The notes beneath the pieces are model-generated. The model searched no databases. It had not been told where the DNA came from and saw only the letters and a list, made by a program, of their open reading frames with translations. Source: Pyrobaculum sp. WP30 (lineage in GTDB: Archaea > Thermoproteota > Thermoprotei > Thermoproteales > Thermoproteaceae). Taken from it: DNA of 64,000 nt. Where the stretch lies: NCBI GenBank assembly GCA_001189275.1, contig CP012158.1, forward strand, positions 1,479,704 to 1,543,703, written 5' to 3'. Shown here one piece after another: positions 56,068-64,000 of the stretch. Both the position numbers and the translations under genes were made by a program. Numbering within the stretch: the first letter of the stretch is position 1; every line of letters begins with the position of its first letter.

Positions 56068-57011
56068 TGGCTAAAGTTTTCGCCCCGGGGGTCATTAAGC
56101 TTTTTGGGGAGCACGCCGTTGTCTACGGTAAACCTGCTATAGCAGTCACGATAAACAGAGGAGTCTATGTGGAGTGCGAGAGGGGGGATAAGCTTGTGGT
56201 GGAGACCGTTGGCGCTTCTGCGTCTCTTCGGTATTTCCCAGAGGAGAGGCGCATAGAGGCGTTTGGTTCTGAACGCTTCTTTTCATATGTAGACGCCGCG
56301 CTTAGGGTCGCGGAGGAGAGGTGGGGGGCTTTGAAGGCCAAGTTCGCGATTAGAAGCGATCTGCCGCCTAGCATCGGCGCCGCCACTTCCGCCGCGGTTT
56401 CTGTCGGCGTGTTGAAGGCATACTCGCGCTGTGTTGGTGTTGACGTGGGCGGGGAAGAACTTGCGAAGCTGGGCCACAGGGTTGAGCTGGAGGTTCAGGG
56501 CATAGCTTCGCCGATGGACACCGCCGCGGTGTCGCTGGGGGGGCTTCTGAAGATTTGGGCCAGCCCGTTCCGCGTGGAGAGGATAGACGCCTCTCTGCCT
56601 CCCTTTTATATAGCGGTGCTTCCCCGGAGGGGCACCACGGGGGAGATAGTTGCCGAGGTCAAGGCGCTTCTCGGAAGGCGGCGCTCCACCGCGGGCGTAG
56701 TTGAGGCAATCGGGAGCCTCGTGGAGGAGGCACACGCCTGCCTGGTAGGGGGAGATCTGGAGTGTCTTGGGGAGTTGATGTATGTGAACAACTGGCTCCT
56801 CGGCGCACTTGGCGTTGTGGAGGGGCGCGTGGTGAGTCTGCTGGAGATGGTCAGGCCGTTTATATACGGCGGGAAGATAAGCGGGGCGGGCAGAGGCGGC
56901 GCCGTCGTATTGTTGCCGCGGGACGAGGAACTGGTGGAGAGGGTATTGGCCGCGTTGGGACACACCTACTACAAGGTGTCTGTGACCCAGTCGGGAGTTT
57001 CGGCTTTATGA
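56067..57011 (+). CDS. mvk: mevalonate kinase
   Basis: A 314-aa GHMP kinase: KVFAPGVIKLFGEHAVVYGK at the N-terminus, ATP loop PPSIGAATSAAVSVG, and the C-terminal motif KISGAGRGGAVVLL. It phosphorylates mevalonate in archaeal isoprenoid lipid synthesis. TAATG couples it to L10, an unusual link between ribosome and lipid synthesis genes. The first base of its ATG is the last base of the L10 stop. Confidence 0.95.
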   Translation: MAKVFAPGVIKLFGEHAVVYGKPAIAVTINRGVYVECERGDKLVVETVGASASLRYFPEERRIEAFGSERFFSYVDAALRVAEERWGALKAKFAIRSDLPPSIGAATSAAVSVGVLKAYSRCVGVDVGGEELAKLGHRVELEVQGIASPMDTAAVSLGGLLKIWASPFRVERIDASLPPFYIAVLPRRGTTGEIVAEVKALLGRRRSTAGVVEAIGSLVEEAHACLVGGDLECLGELMYVNNWLLGALGVVEGRVVSLLEMVRPFIYGGKISGAGRGGAVVLLPRDEELVERVLAALGHTYYKVSVTQSGVSAL

Positions 57012-57250
57012 CGCAGATAATCGGGCTTCTGGGGCTTTTCTTGATCGTAGCTGCTTGGGCTGTAAACATCATCCGGAGGAGCCCCCCGCCCCCTACCGAC
57101 CTCATTGTCCTTTATTTCTTCGGAAGCGTGGCGCTGACCCTCTATGCCGTGTTGCTCGGCGACTGGGTCTTCACAGCTTTAAACGCCTTGTCCGCCGTGC
57201 TTTCTTTCATCAACCTCATGAGGGCATTACGTATTAAAACTAGGTTATAA
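57008..57250 (+). CDS. small membrane protein, three helices
   Basis: An 80-aa protein with three hydrophobic helices (IIGLLGLFLIVAAWAVNII; LIVLYFFGSVALTLYAVLL; VFTALNALSAVLSFINLM). The pattern resembles the lipid-A-biosynthesis N-terminal/PQ-loop-like small membrane domains, but the match is loose. Its ATG overlaps the mevalonate kinase stop by 4 bp, so the two are translationally coupled. Confidence 0.65.
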   Translation: MTQIIGLLGLFLIVAAWAVNIIRRSPPPPTDLIVLYFFGSVALTLYAVLLGDWVFTALNALSAVLSFINLMRALRIKTRL

Positions 57251-57258
57251 GGCTCGTC

Positions 57259-58044
57259 ATGGCCCAGAGACCTAAGGTGGGCGTCAAGGCGTATCACCTC
57301 CTACTCGCCCCGGGTGAGGCGCCGCGGTATGTGTTGCTACCGGGCGACCCCGGCCGGGTGCCTCTGATAGCTAAGCACTGGGCCGGGGCGAGGGAGGTGG
57401 CAAGAAACAGGGAGTTTGTCACGTGGGTCGGCTCGTATAAAGGCGTCGCCGTCGGCGCCACGTCGACAGGCATAGGCTCGGGCTCCACCGCAATTGCAGT
57501 GGAGGAGCTACTTTACGCCGGCACCGACACCTTCATAAGAGTGGGCACCACAGGCGCCTTGCGGAGGGAGGTGAGACTCGGCGATTTAATCATCGGCACA
57601 GCCGCCGTCCGCTTCGACGGGGCCTCAAGGTGGTACGCCCCGCCTGAGTACCCCGCCGCGGCCCACTGGCTGGTGGTGAGGGCGCTCGTCGAGGCGGCGG
57701 AGTCGCTGGGGGTTAGGCACCACGTCGGCGTGGTGGCATCTACAGACTCCTTCTACGTCGGCCAGGAGCGGCCTGGCTACGGAGGCTTCATGCCGCCGTG
57801 GAGCAAGGGCCTTATAGACACTCTACGAAGTCTAAGGGTGCTGTCTTTCGAGATGGAGAGTGCCACCATCTTCACCTTGGCGTCTATATACGGCGCGAGG
57901 GCCGGCGGCGTATATGCGGCTATTGCCAACAGGGAGACCGACGAGTTCGCGCCGGAGGTCGGCGTGGAAGACGCCGTAAGGGTCGCCAACGAGGCTGTGA
58001 AGATTCTGGCTGAGTATGATCGTAAAGGTGGCGCAGGTCCGTGA
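57259..58044 (+). CDS. udp: nucleoside phosphorylase (uridine phosphorylase/PNP family)
   Basis: A 261-aa phosphorylase: VLLPGDPGRVPLIAKHW (phosphate site), GVAVGATSTGIGSGSTAIAV, FIRVGTTGALRREVRLGDLI and the substrate motif LSFEMESATIFTLASIYG. It cleaves a nucleoside with phosphate to a base and ribose-1-phosphate; uridine or purine specificity is not clear. It lies close to the BMP nucleoside importer operon (59077-63666), suggesting a salvage route. Confidence 0.92.
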   Translation: MAQRPKVGVKAYHLLLAPGEAPRYVLLPGDPGRVPLIAKHWAGAREVARNREFVTWVGSYKGVAVGATSTGIGSGSTAIAVEELLYAGTDTFIRVGTTGALRREVRLGDLIIGTAAVRFDGASRWYAPPEYPAAAHWLVVRALVEAAESLGVRHHVGVVASTDSFYVGQERPGYGGFMPPWSKGLIDTLRSLRVLSFEMESATIFTLASIYGARAGGVYAAIANRETDEFAPEVGVEDAVRVANEAVKILAEYDRKGGAGP

Positions 58045-58252
58045 CGTCGCCATAATAGAGGTTGACCTAAAGCCCTGTGCGGACGTATTTATCTTCAGGG
58101 TTCGCGGCCGGGAGCTGGAGCTCTGCGGGAAGACCCTTGTGTTGAGCGAGGAGATTGGGGAGTTCAGGAAGGGACTTCTCGTAATGGCCAAGACGCCGTT
58201 TTTCGTCGAGTGCGAAGCAGGGGACTGCTTGGCGGCAAAGGCGCAAGTATAA
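58016..58252 (+). CDS. small hypothetical protein
   Basis: A 78-aa protein, beta-rich, with four cysteines (KPCADVF, ELCGKTL, VECEAGDCL). The ATG at 58016 lies inside the phosphorylase gene with a 29-bp overlap. No family recognised; the overlap and cysteine pairs suggest a small accessory protein. Confidence 0.55.
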   Translation: MIVKVAQVRDVAIIEVDLKPCADVFIFRVRGRELELCGKTLVLSEEIGEFRKGLLVMAKTPFFVECEAGDCLAAKAQV

Positions 58253-58275
58253 AAACGGCAGCGTTCTGCACCGTC

Positions 58276-58704
58276 ATGGAGCTGGTAGTTGCCGTCTACA
58301 ACATAAGCTCAGTGCCCAAGATGCTGGAGCTTGCGAAGATCACGTACGGCTTCGGCGTGAGGCGGCTCGCGTTGGTGAAGGTGTTCGGGGCCGCCGCGCA
58401 ACAGATCGGTGATTTGTTCAAGCTGGCCTTCAAAATGGGGGGAGAGGTCCTCGTCTTTAACGACATAAACGACGCCGTGGAGGTGCTGAAGCCGGACGTG
58501 ATATATGCCATTGGGAGGCCCGACAAGGACACCAAGCCCGTCGAGAAGGTGGACAAAAAAGTGATGTTGTTAATACACGGCGCAGACCTGGCCTTCTCGC
58601 CTAGGGAACTCCCCCCCGGCGCGGTTTTAAGCCACGCGGTACACAGAGATATAGGGTCAGCCGGCCAGCTGGCGGTGGCGCTTTATAAGCTACTGGAGTC
58701 TTAG
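58276..58704 (+). CDS. conserved archaeal protein, SPOUT-like (COG4080-like)
   Basis: A 142-aa protein: MELVVAVYNISSVPKMLELA, YGFGVRRLALVKVFGAAAQQ, KPDVIYAIGRPDK and PPGAVLSHAVHRDIGSAGQL. It resembles a small archaeal family variously called RecB-like nuclease or SpoU-like methylase; activity is unproven. GTATAAAAAC at about 58246-58255 places ATG 58276. It converges on the Hsp20 gene with a 4-bp overlap. Confidence 0.7.
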   Translation: MELVVAVYNISSVPKMLELAKITYGFGVRRLALVKVFGAAAQQIGDLFKLAFKMGGEVLVFNDINDAVEVLKPDVIYAIGRPDKDTKPVEKVDKKVMLLIHGADLAFSPRELPPGAVLSHAVHRDIGSAGQLAVALYKLLES

Positions 58705-59048
58705 CCGCGTACCGGCACTCTAATCTCCTCTTCCTTCACCTTCTTAGCTGTTACTATCAATACGCCGTTTCTATACAGCGCAGACACGGTGGAGGGGTCT
58801 ACCTTAAGCGGCAGACGGATGTATTTGGAGTATTTCCTCTCCCCGCGGGCGCCCTCGGCCCTTACGGCGGTGCCGTCTTTCGTGACGGAGAGAGCTATGT
58901 CGGCGGGCTCCAGGCCGGGCATGTCTATCTCAATCCTAACCTCGTCTCCCTCTTCCACGAGTCGGTAGTCCTTTTTCTCTTTTAGATCCTCCACCATCCT
59001 CTGGAGGGATTTGCTGATCTCCTCCATTGCCTTCTTGAAATCCTCCAT
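58701..59048 (-). CDS. hsp20: small heat-shock protein Hsp20 (short)
   Basis: A 115-aa alpha-crystallin protein with a short helical arm (MEDFKKAMEEISKSLQRMVE), core IEIDMPGLEPADIALSVTKD, and LYRNGVLIVTAKKVKEEEI. It is shorter than the Hsp20 at 45058 and lacks the usual IxI tail motif, though IRVPV at the end may serve. It has no obvious operon partner. Confidence 0.92.
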   Translation of the reverse strand: MEDFKKAMEEISKSLQRMVEDLKEKKDYRLVEEGDEVRIEIDMPGLEPADIALSVTKDGTAVRAEGARGERKYSKYIRLPLKVDPSTVSALYRNGVLIVTAKKVKEEEIRVPVRG

Positions 59049-59076
59049 AGAGTTTATGCTATACTCAGTTTATATC

Positions 59077-59976
59077 CTATTCTCTCCTGAACGCCTTGCC
59101 TACGGCCTTTGGCGGCTTCGCTCTGCCGATCACGCCCGCCACTATTAACAACGTGGCTATGTAGGGGATCATCCGCGTGATTTCGTATCTGGCTAGGTTC
59201 AGCGTTTGGAGCCAGTAGGAAAGCGCGTCGAAGAAGCCGAATATGAAGGCGCCGGCGACTGCCAGTGCTGGGTTCCAGTTTGCAAAAACTACGTTGGCCA
59301 GTGCTATGAAGCCTCTGCCGGCTGAGAGCTCCTTGGTGACTACGGAGAGGTAGGCAATGCTGAGGTAGGCGCCTGCCAGCGCGGCTAATGCTGCGCCGAT
59401 CACGGTGGCGAGCAGTCTTACCTTGTTTACGTCGACGCCCATGTTAAATGCGGATTCTGGGTCTTCTCCGCATGCTCTGATGATTATGCCGAGTCTGGAC
59501 TTGAAGAGTATGTACCACATGACGCCGGCAACCACGAAGGCGAACACGGCGACCCAGGTGGGGTCTGTCTTCGCCCACTCTGGTACCTGTTTATACCCAG
59601 CCACGCCCCAGTAGGCTTGTATTCCGTAGGCAACCGCGCCCGCGGCGAAGAGATTTATGGCTACTCCGCTGATTATCTGGTCGCCCGCCAGATACGCCGA
59701 GATGTAGCCGTGGAGGAGCCCTATCAAGGCGCCGGTGAGCGCCGCGGCTAGCATGGCCACAAGAGGCCACCAGGTGTCTGGAAGGTGGAGACCGGCTCTG
59801 TTGTGGAGGTAGTCCACCGCCAGCGGCCCCATCAACGCGCCGAGTAGCATTATGCCCTCCAGCCCTATGTTGACGACGCCGCTTCTCTCCGTCAAGATCT
59901 CACCAAGCGAGGCCAGCAGTATGGGCACAGCGGCGAGGAGCGCCTGCGTCAACAGAAGCGGCAAGATGTCTATCAT
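59077..59976 (-). CDS. nupC: nucleoside ABC transporter permease (second)
   Basis: A 299-aa BPD_transp_2-family permease with about 8-9 membrane helices. Family marks are LASLGEILTERSGVVNIGLE and the repeated helical core with FNMGVDVNKVRLLATVIGAA. It pairs with the permease at 59973, overlapping by 4 bp. Together with the BMP binding protein and the double ATPase it completes a nucleoside importer of the NupABC/YufNOPQ type. Confidence 0.88.
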   Translation of the reverse strand: MIDILPLLLTQALLAAVPILLASLGEILTERSGVVNIGLEGIMLLGALMGPLAVDYLHNRAGLHLPDTWWPLVAMLAAALTGALIGLLHGYISAYLAGDQIISGVAINLFAAGAVAYGIQAYWGVAGYKQVPEWAKTDPTWVAVFAFVVAGVMWYILFKSRLGIIIRACGEDPESAFNMGVDVNKVRLLATVIGAALAALAGAYLSIAYLSVVTKELSAGRGFIALANVVFANWNPALAVAGAFIFGFFDALSYWLQTLNLARYEITRMIPYIATLLIVAGVIGRAKPPKAVGKAFRRE

Positions 59977-60980
59977 ATCTTCCTCAGCATCTGGAGCGCT
60001 AGGAAGAGTATTAGCAGACCCTGTATCACTCTTATGAACTCAAAGGGAGTGCCTACCTCTATCTGCATATGGCGTGCGCCTTCCTGCAGTATTCCGAGGA
60101 ACACCGAGGCGAGGAGCACGCCTATTGGGTGTCCCCTGCCTAACATGGCGGCCGTGATGCCGTCGAAGCCGAGGCCGTAGACATTGGCTAGGTTCCTGGC
60201 AAGGCTGTAGGAGGGCGGCCTAGCAACCACCTGCAACACGCCTGCGAGGCCGGCCGTGAGGGCGCCTATTCCAAATGCCACCAAGACCGCTTGTTCAGGC
60301 CTTATGCCGTATGCCTTGGCCACTGTGGGGTTTTGCCCGCTTATTGATATCCTGTAGCCCCAAACGCTGTATCTGAGGAAGACGTAGATCAACACAGCGG
60401 TTAGATACGCCAGCGGCACAGCCAACGTGAGGTCTGTCCCAGCAACCAGCGGAGTGAGACGAGCTGCCTCTGGCATCTTTACCGACTCCTCTGGTTGCGA
60501 CGGATTTGCAAAAATTGTAGAAACAGCCATTATCACCAACCAATACGCAACCCAGTTCATCATTATCGTGCCCACGACCTCGTTTACCCCCCTCCAGATC
60601 TTCAACAACGCCGGGATCGCTGACCAAGCCACAGCAAAGGCTACTCCAAGAAATGCCGCAAGCGGCAAAGCCGAGACGTCTCTAGTCAAGTAGGCAGCCG
60701 CAACGGCGCCTAGGGCGCCCATATAAGTCTGTCCCTCGGCGCCTATGTTGAAAAGGCCGGCCTTGAGACCTACTGCGAAGGTTAGGCCGGTCAAGAGTAT
60801 CGGCGCCGAGAAGGCAAGCGCCGAGAAGAGATAAGTCAAGTCCGACAAAGGCGTTAACAACATGGATTTATAGGATAAGAGCGGGTCGTAGCCTGAGATC
60901 CACATGGCGATTGCTCCCAGCACAAAAGCCAGAAACAAAGCTAGGCCTGTGTTTAACAGAGAGAGAGCGAGCCTCCTCAT
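59973..60980 (-). CDS. nupB: nucleoside ABC transporter permease (first)
   Basis: A 335-aa BPD_transp_2 permease with about ten membrane helices; the family block is LKAGLFNIGAEGQTYMGALG, and AKAYGIRPEQAVLVAFGIGA follows. It forms a heterodimeric channel with the 59077 product. Four-base overlaps on both sides show coupled translation in the operon. Confidence 0.88.
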   Translation of the reverse strand: MRRLALSLLNTGLALFLAFVLGAIAMWISGYDPLLSYKSMLLTPLSDLTYLFSALAFSAPILLTGLTFAVGLKAGLFNIGAEGQTYMGALGAVAAAYLTRDVSALPLAAFLGVAFAVAWSAIPALLKIWRGVNEVVGTIMMNWVAYWLVIMAVSTIFANPSQPEESVKMPEAARLTPLVAGTDLTLAVPLAYLTAVLIYVFLRYSVWGYRISISGQNPTVAKAYGIRPEQAVLVAFGIGALTAGLAGVLQVVARPPSYSLARNLANVYGLGFDGITAAMLGRGHPIGVLLASVFLGILQEGARHMQIEVGTPFEFIRVIQGLLILFLALQMLRKI

Positions 60981-62416
60981 AACCCGGCCATCTTTTTACC
61001 CACAAGCTCTATCCCCATCTCCTCCACGGGGCCGTAGGCGACGATCTTTCCTCTGTACATTACTGCTATCGTGTCGGCTATTTTATAAGCCTCGTCTAGG
61101 TCGCTTGTCACTAACAACACTCCAACACCTGCGTTTCTAGTCTTTATGAGTAGTGTCTGTACATACTCGGTGGTGGCAACGTCGAGGCCGCGGGTGGGTT
61201 GATGCGCCACTATGAGCTTGGCGCCTCTACTCAACTCACGCCCCACCACAAGCTTCTGCTGGTTTCCGCCGGAGAGCTGCCGCGCCGACGACCAAGGGCC
61301 TGGCGCCACTATTCCGAACTCCTCTATCAACTTCGCCGTAAAACGCTCGGCCTGTTGCCAAGAGATTAAGCCACGTTTGGCGAACTCATTCTCCTTGCCT
61401 ATAATTGCGTTTTCTACGAGAGACATCTCAAGCACCAACGCCTTTTTCTGCCGGTCGTCGGGTATATAGGCGTAGCCCCCATATATCTTAATCATGCCTC
61501 TACTCCTCTTCCTAACCCCAACTATAGTCTCCACCAAATGCTCTTGTCCATTGCCTTCCACCCCAACTATCGCCAAGATCTCCCGCTCTCTGACAACGAG
61601 GTCTACCCCCTGTACTACCGCCCTATCGCCGTCGTAGACCCATAGATCTTTCACCTCTAGGACAGGCCTCTCGCCAGGCTTGCCCAGCCTCTCCACAGCC
61701 TCCGTCTTCACCTCACCTACCATAGCCTCCACCAGCCTCTTGGCGTCGTAGGGCGGCGAGAACTCTGCAGACTTAAGCCCTCTTCTCAACACGACGACGC
61801 GATCCGCAATCTCCATGACCTCCGGTATCTTATGCGTAATGTAAACCACAGACCGGCCTTGTTCTTTCAACCTCTTGACCACTTGAAACAACGACTTCAC
61901 CTCAGGAGGCGACAAAACAGTCGTCGGCTCGTCTAGTATAAGAAGTTGCGCCCCCCAGTACAAGGCCTTAACGATCTCCACCCTCTGCCTCATGCCCAGC
62001 GGCAACTCCTCCACATCTCTATCCCACTCAATCTCAAACCCAAGCTCTTCAGCTATCTTCTCCACCCTCCGCCTCAGCTCTGTGGACACCGGCGAGAGAG
62101 ATGCGCCCTCCAACACGGCGACGTTCTCCAACGCGGTGAGACCTGGAATCAGTGAAAGGTGTTGATGCACCATGGCGATCCCGAGCTTGAGGGCGTCTCT
62201 TGCGTTCTTCGGCTTGACTCTCCTGCCGTCTACGTAAATCTCGCCGGAGGTCGGCCGGTATATCCCAGAGAGTATTTTCATAAGCGTGGTCTTCCCAGCT
62301 CCGTTTTCGCCAAGGAGGGCGAGCACCTCGCCGGGAAAAACATCGAGAGAGACGCCCCTCAGGGCGTGGGTTCCGTCTGAAAAAACCTTGCGGATTTCGC
62401 GGAGAGAGACCTTCAT
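60977..62416 (-). CDS. nupA: nucleoside ABC transporter ATPase (two ABC modules)
   Basis: A 479-aa tandem ABC ATPase. Module 1 has Walker A GENGAGKTTLMKIL, a signature LPLGMRQRVEIVKAL and Walker B LLILDEPTTVL. Module 2 has a degenerate Walker A (GVEGNGQEHLVE), signature LSGGNQQKLVVGREL and the end of Walker B (LIVAHQPTRGLDVAT, His in place of Glu). This asymmetry is normal for RbsA/NupA-type ATPases. It overlaps its neighbours by 1-4 bp. Confidence 0.92.
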   Translation of the reverse strand: MKVSLREIRKVFSDGTHALRGVSLDVFPGEVLALLGENGAGKTTLMKILSGIYRPTSGEIYVDGRRVKPKNARDALKLGIAMVHQHLSLIPGLTALENVAVLEGASLSPVSTELRRRVEKIAEELGFEIEWDRDVEELPLGMRQRVEIVKALYWGAQLLILDEPTTVLSPPEVKSLFQVVKRLKEQGRSVVYITHKIPEVMEIADRVVVLRRGLKSAEFSPPYDAKRLVEAMVGEVKTEAVERLGKPGERPVLEVKDLWVYDGDRAVVQGVDLVVREREILAIVGVEGNGQEHLVETIVGVRKRSRGMIKIYGGYAYIPDDRQKKALVLEMSLVENAIIGKENEFAKRGLISWQQAERFTAKLIEEFGIVAPGPWSSARQLSGGNQQKLVVGRELSRGAKLIVAHQPTRGLDVATTEYVQTLLIKTRNAGVGVLLVTSDLDEAYKIADTIAVMYRGKIVAYGPVEEMGIELVGKKMAGL

Positions 62417-63666
62417 CAGCCGACTGTGCCTAGACCCAGCTCCTTCCTAAGCTGAACCACCTGGTCCTGCGTGGTGGGCAGGGGGACCTTCTCCGCGCCG
62501 GATACTATATCTTGCTTAAACTTATCCACCGCCTCCCATATCCACGTCGGTATCTTAGACCTCATCTCCTTCACCGTGTTTATGATGTTTTGGGCATCGG
62601 ACTCCTTCACGGCGCCTGCCCTGATGCCTATCTCGAGGAACTGGGACAAATCATCCAGCGTGCTGACCGAGATGCCGCCCTCCTTAATGCCGAGCTCCAA
62701 CACGCCGCCTTTGAAGCTCCCCTCGACCGCCATCTTGGCTGCTGTGTAGACGCCGACGTCTACTCTCTTCATCATGGAGGCGAGTATGAAGCCGGGTTTT
62801 ATGTAGTCCTGATCGGCGTCTACGCCGATGGCGAAGGGCGGACCCATTGTCCTTCCGGCTTTCTTGCCGGCTTCCGCCACTGCTTCAAACACGCCGAGAC
62901 CTGTGGCGCCCGCGGCTTGATATATTACACACACGCCCTGCGCCAGCATCACCTCAGCCGCCTGTTTGCCCTTTGCTGGGTCATTAAAAGATCCTGTGTA
63001 TACATAGAGTATGTCGAACTTCACATCCTTGCCGAACTTCTGCTTGATGAAACGCTCCGCCCACCTCACGCCGTAGGCGTAGCCGATTTCGAACTTCCAG
63101 AGCACAGGTATCTCCATGCCTAGCACTATGCCGACCTTGGTGCAGTTGTAGTAATACGCGGTGAGGGCAGCCAATGCCCCAACCAACGCCGAGCCTTCGT
63201 TCTCTCTAAAGAGAACAGACATAACGTTGGGGCGGTCTGGTATATATCCGTCGATGATGGCGAACTTCACGTTGGGGAACTCCTGCGACACCTGCTTAAC
63301 GGCGTCTGTCATTAGGAAGCCGACTGCCACAGCGATAACCGCGTCGCCGGACTTCGCCGCAGCTCTGAGGTTGGGCACGTAGTCGTCCTGCGTCTTGCTC
63401 TGGACCTCCTTGAGCCCAAGCCCGAAGTCCTTGGCGGCCCTCGACGCGCCTAGATACGCCATGTCGTTAAACGACAGATCCCCCCTCCCGCCTATGTCGT
63501 ATATCACGTAGATGTTGCCCTTGGGCTTTGTGGTCTGGGTGATGGGCACAGTGGCGGTCTTCGGGGTGGTCGTCTGCGCTGGGGGTTGCTGTTGGAACGC
63601 CAGAAATGCGCCTATTACAGCAATTATTACGACTACGGCTATTGCCAGCCAGAGTTTTGAGTTCAT
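62416..63666 (-). CDS. nupN: BMP-family nucleoside-binding protein
   Basis: A 416-aa basic-membrane-protein (PnrA/BMP) family receptor. N-terminal hydrophobic anchor (LAIAVVVIIAVIGAFLAF), a Thr/Pro-rich linker, then NIYVIYDIGGRGDLSFNDMA, the family start. YQAAGATGLGVFEAVAEAGK and AIGVDADQDYIKPGFILASM form the ligand pocket. Lipobox cysteine is absent, so it is held by the N-terminal helix. It leads the importer operon, with its TATA box at about 63686-63693. Confidence 0.9.
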   Translation of the reverse strand: MNSKLWLAIAVVVIIAVIGAFLAFQQQPPAQTTTPKTATVPITQTTKPKGNIYVIYDIGGRGDLSFNDMAYLGASRAAKDFGLGLKEVQSKTQDDYVPNLRAAAKSGDAVIAVAVGFLMTDAVKQVSQEFPNVKFAIIDGYIPDRPNVMSVLFRENEGSALVGALAALTAYYYNCTKVGIVLGMEIPVLWKFEIGYAYGVRWAERFIKQKFGKDVKFDILYVYTGSFNDPAKGKQAAEVMLAQGVCVIYQAAGATGLGVFEAVAEAGKKAGRTMGPPFAIGVDADQDYIKPGFILASMMKRVDVGVYTAAKMAVEGSFKGGVLELGIKEGGISVSTLDDLSQFLEIGIRAGAVKESDAQNIINTVKEMRSKIPTWIWEAVDKFKQDIVSGAEKVPLPTTQDQVVQLRKELGLGTVG

Positions 63667-63688
63667 GTAGCGTAGAACGGGCTATTTT

Positions 63689-64000
63689 TTATCTATTAGC
63701 GTCTTGGACGCAGGAAATATCCCGCGACGCCCCCAGGACGAAGAAGAGGAGCCGTAGCGCTACCCAGAGAGTCGCGATGAGGGGGAATACGGAGAGATAG
63801 CGGCTCAGCCTAACAGCGTCAACGGCGACGTAGTAGAGGAGGACGGCTGCTACAGGCACCAAGGCGGCCGGCGGCGACAGAGCCACGCCGCGTCTCCTCT
63901 CCGTGAAGTATCCGTATATCAACCCGCCGAGTAGCGGCAACAAGGCGGCGTTGAGCACGTGGAGCGGCGAGGCGGCTCCCGCCAATGGGGTCAAAAGACC
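63689..64000 (-). CDS. membrane protein, partial
   Basis: The frame is open to the right window edge; the visible 103 codons end at TAA 63689. It contains about three to four hydrophobic helices (LHVLNAALLPLLGGLIYGYF; VPVAAVLLYYVAVDAVRL; FPLIATLWVALRLLFFVLG). No family recognised. Its stop overlaps the TATA box of the nucleoside-binding protein gene. Start and full length are unknown. Confidence 0.5.
   Translation of the reverse strand, partial: GLLTPLAGAASPLHVLNAALLPLLGGLIYGYFTERRRGVALSPPAALVPVAAVLLYYVAVDAVRLSRYLSVFPLIATLWVALRLLFFVLGASRDISCVQDANR

Overview
The window reads as hyperthermophilic crenarchaeal DNA, almost certainly Pyrobaculum or a close Thermoproteales relative. It is GC-rich and gene-dense. 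Many transcription units are leaderless, with a TATA box about 22-26 bp upstream of the start codon. It carries archaeal information-processing genes (thermosome, RpoK, L14, L31e, aIF6, LX, prefoldin, FtsY, Spt5, L11-L1-L10, Cdc48), short and non-canonical tRNA introns, C/D-box guide RNA candidates, and members of the Pyrobaculum-specific paREP2a/paREP2b families. The species cannot be fixed from the sequence alone.

Layout: 1-8.0 kb holds the end of a nucleotide-sugar dehydrogenase, a four-subunit 2-oxoacid:ferredoxin oxidoreductase, a thermosome subunit, RpoK and parts of a branched-chain amino-acid-type ABC system. 8.0-10.3 kb holds intron-bearing tRNA-Gly(CCC) and tRNA-Leu(TAA) followed by the pyrimidine genes pyrI-pyrE-pyrD. 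10.2-25.7 kb is a mix of RNA and nucleotide housekeeping: NFACT/RqcH-like protein, Mut7-C protein, TruD, SahH, a cyclic-2,3-diphosphoglycerate synthetase-like protein, thiol-fold proteins and an unusual HTH-cupin-methyltransferase protein with a palindromic operator. 25.7-29.5 kb is an adenosylcobalamin-type ribonucleotide reductase with an intein immediately before its active-site cysteine. 30-36.6 kb holds SerS, UMP kinase, a HIT protein, a YchF-like GTPase and lineage-specific genes.

36.5-47.3 kb is the accessory region. It contains a paREP2b/paREP2a pair, a CBS-repeat gene of which an 88-bp piece lies in inverted orientation on the far side of the paREP2 pair, Cdc48, an Hsp20, decayed second copies of paREP2b and paREP2a, tRNA-Pro(GGG) with three apparent introns, and the two halves of tRNA-Lys(CTT) about 540 nt apart. 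The 5' half has its own TATA box and a T6 stop signal. The 3' half has its own TATA box. The trailer of one and leader of the other are complementary over 15 bp. This is the arrangement expected of a split, trans-spliced tRNA, with a truncated paREP2a copy lying between the halves.

47.3-58.7 kb is a translation/secretion block (TrpS, Fe-S glycosylase, radical SAM protein, L31e, aIF6, LX, prefoldin alpha, FtsY, SecE, Spt5, L11, L1, L10) running into mevalonate kinase and a nucleoside phosphorylase. 58.7-64 kb holds a second Hsp20 and a complete BMP-type nucleoside ABC importer operon; with the phosphorylase nearby this suggests nucleoside uptake and salvage.
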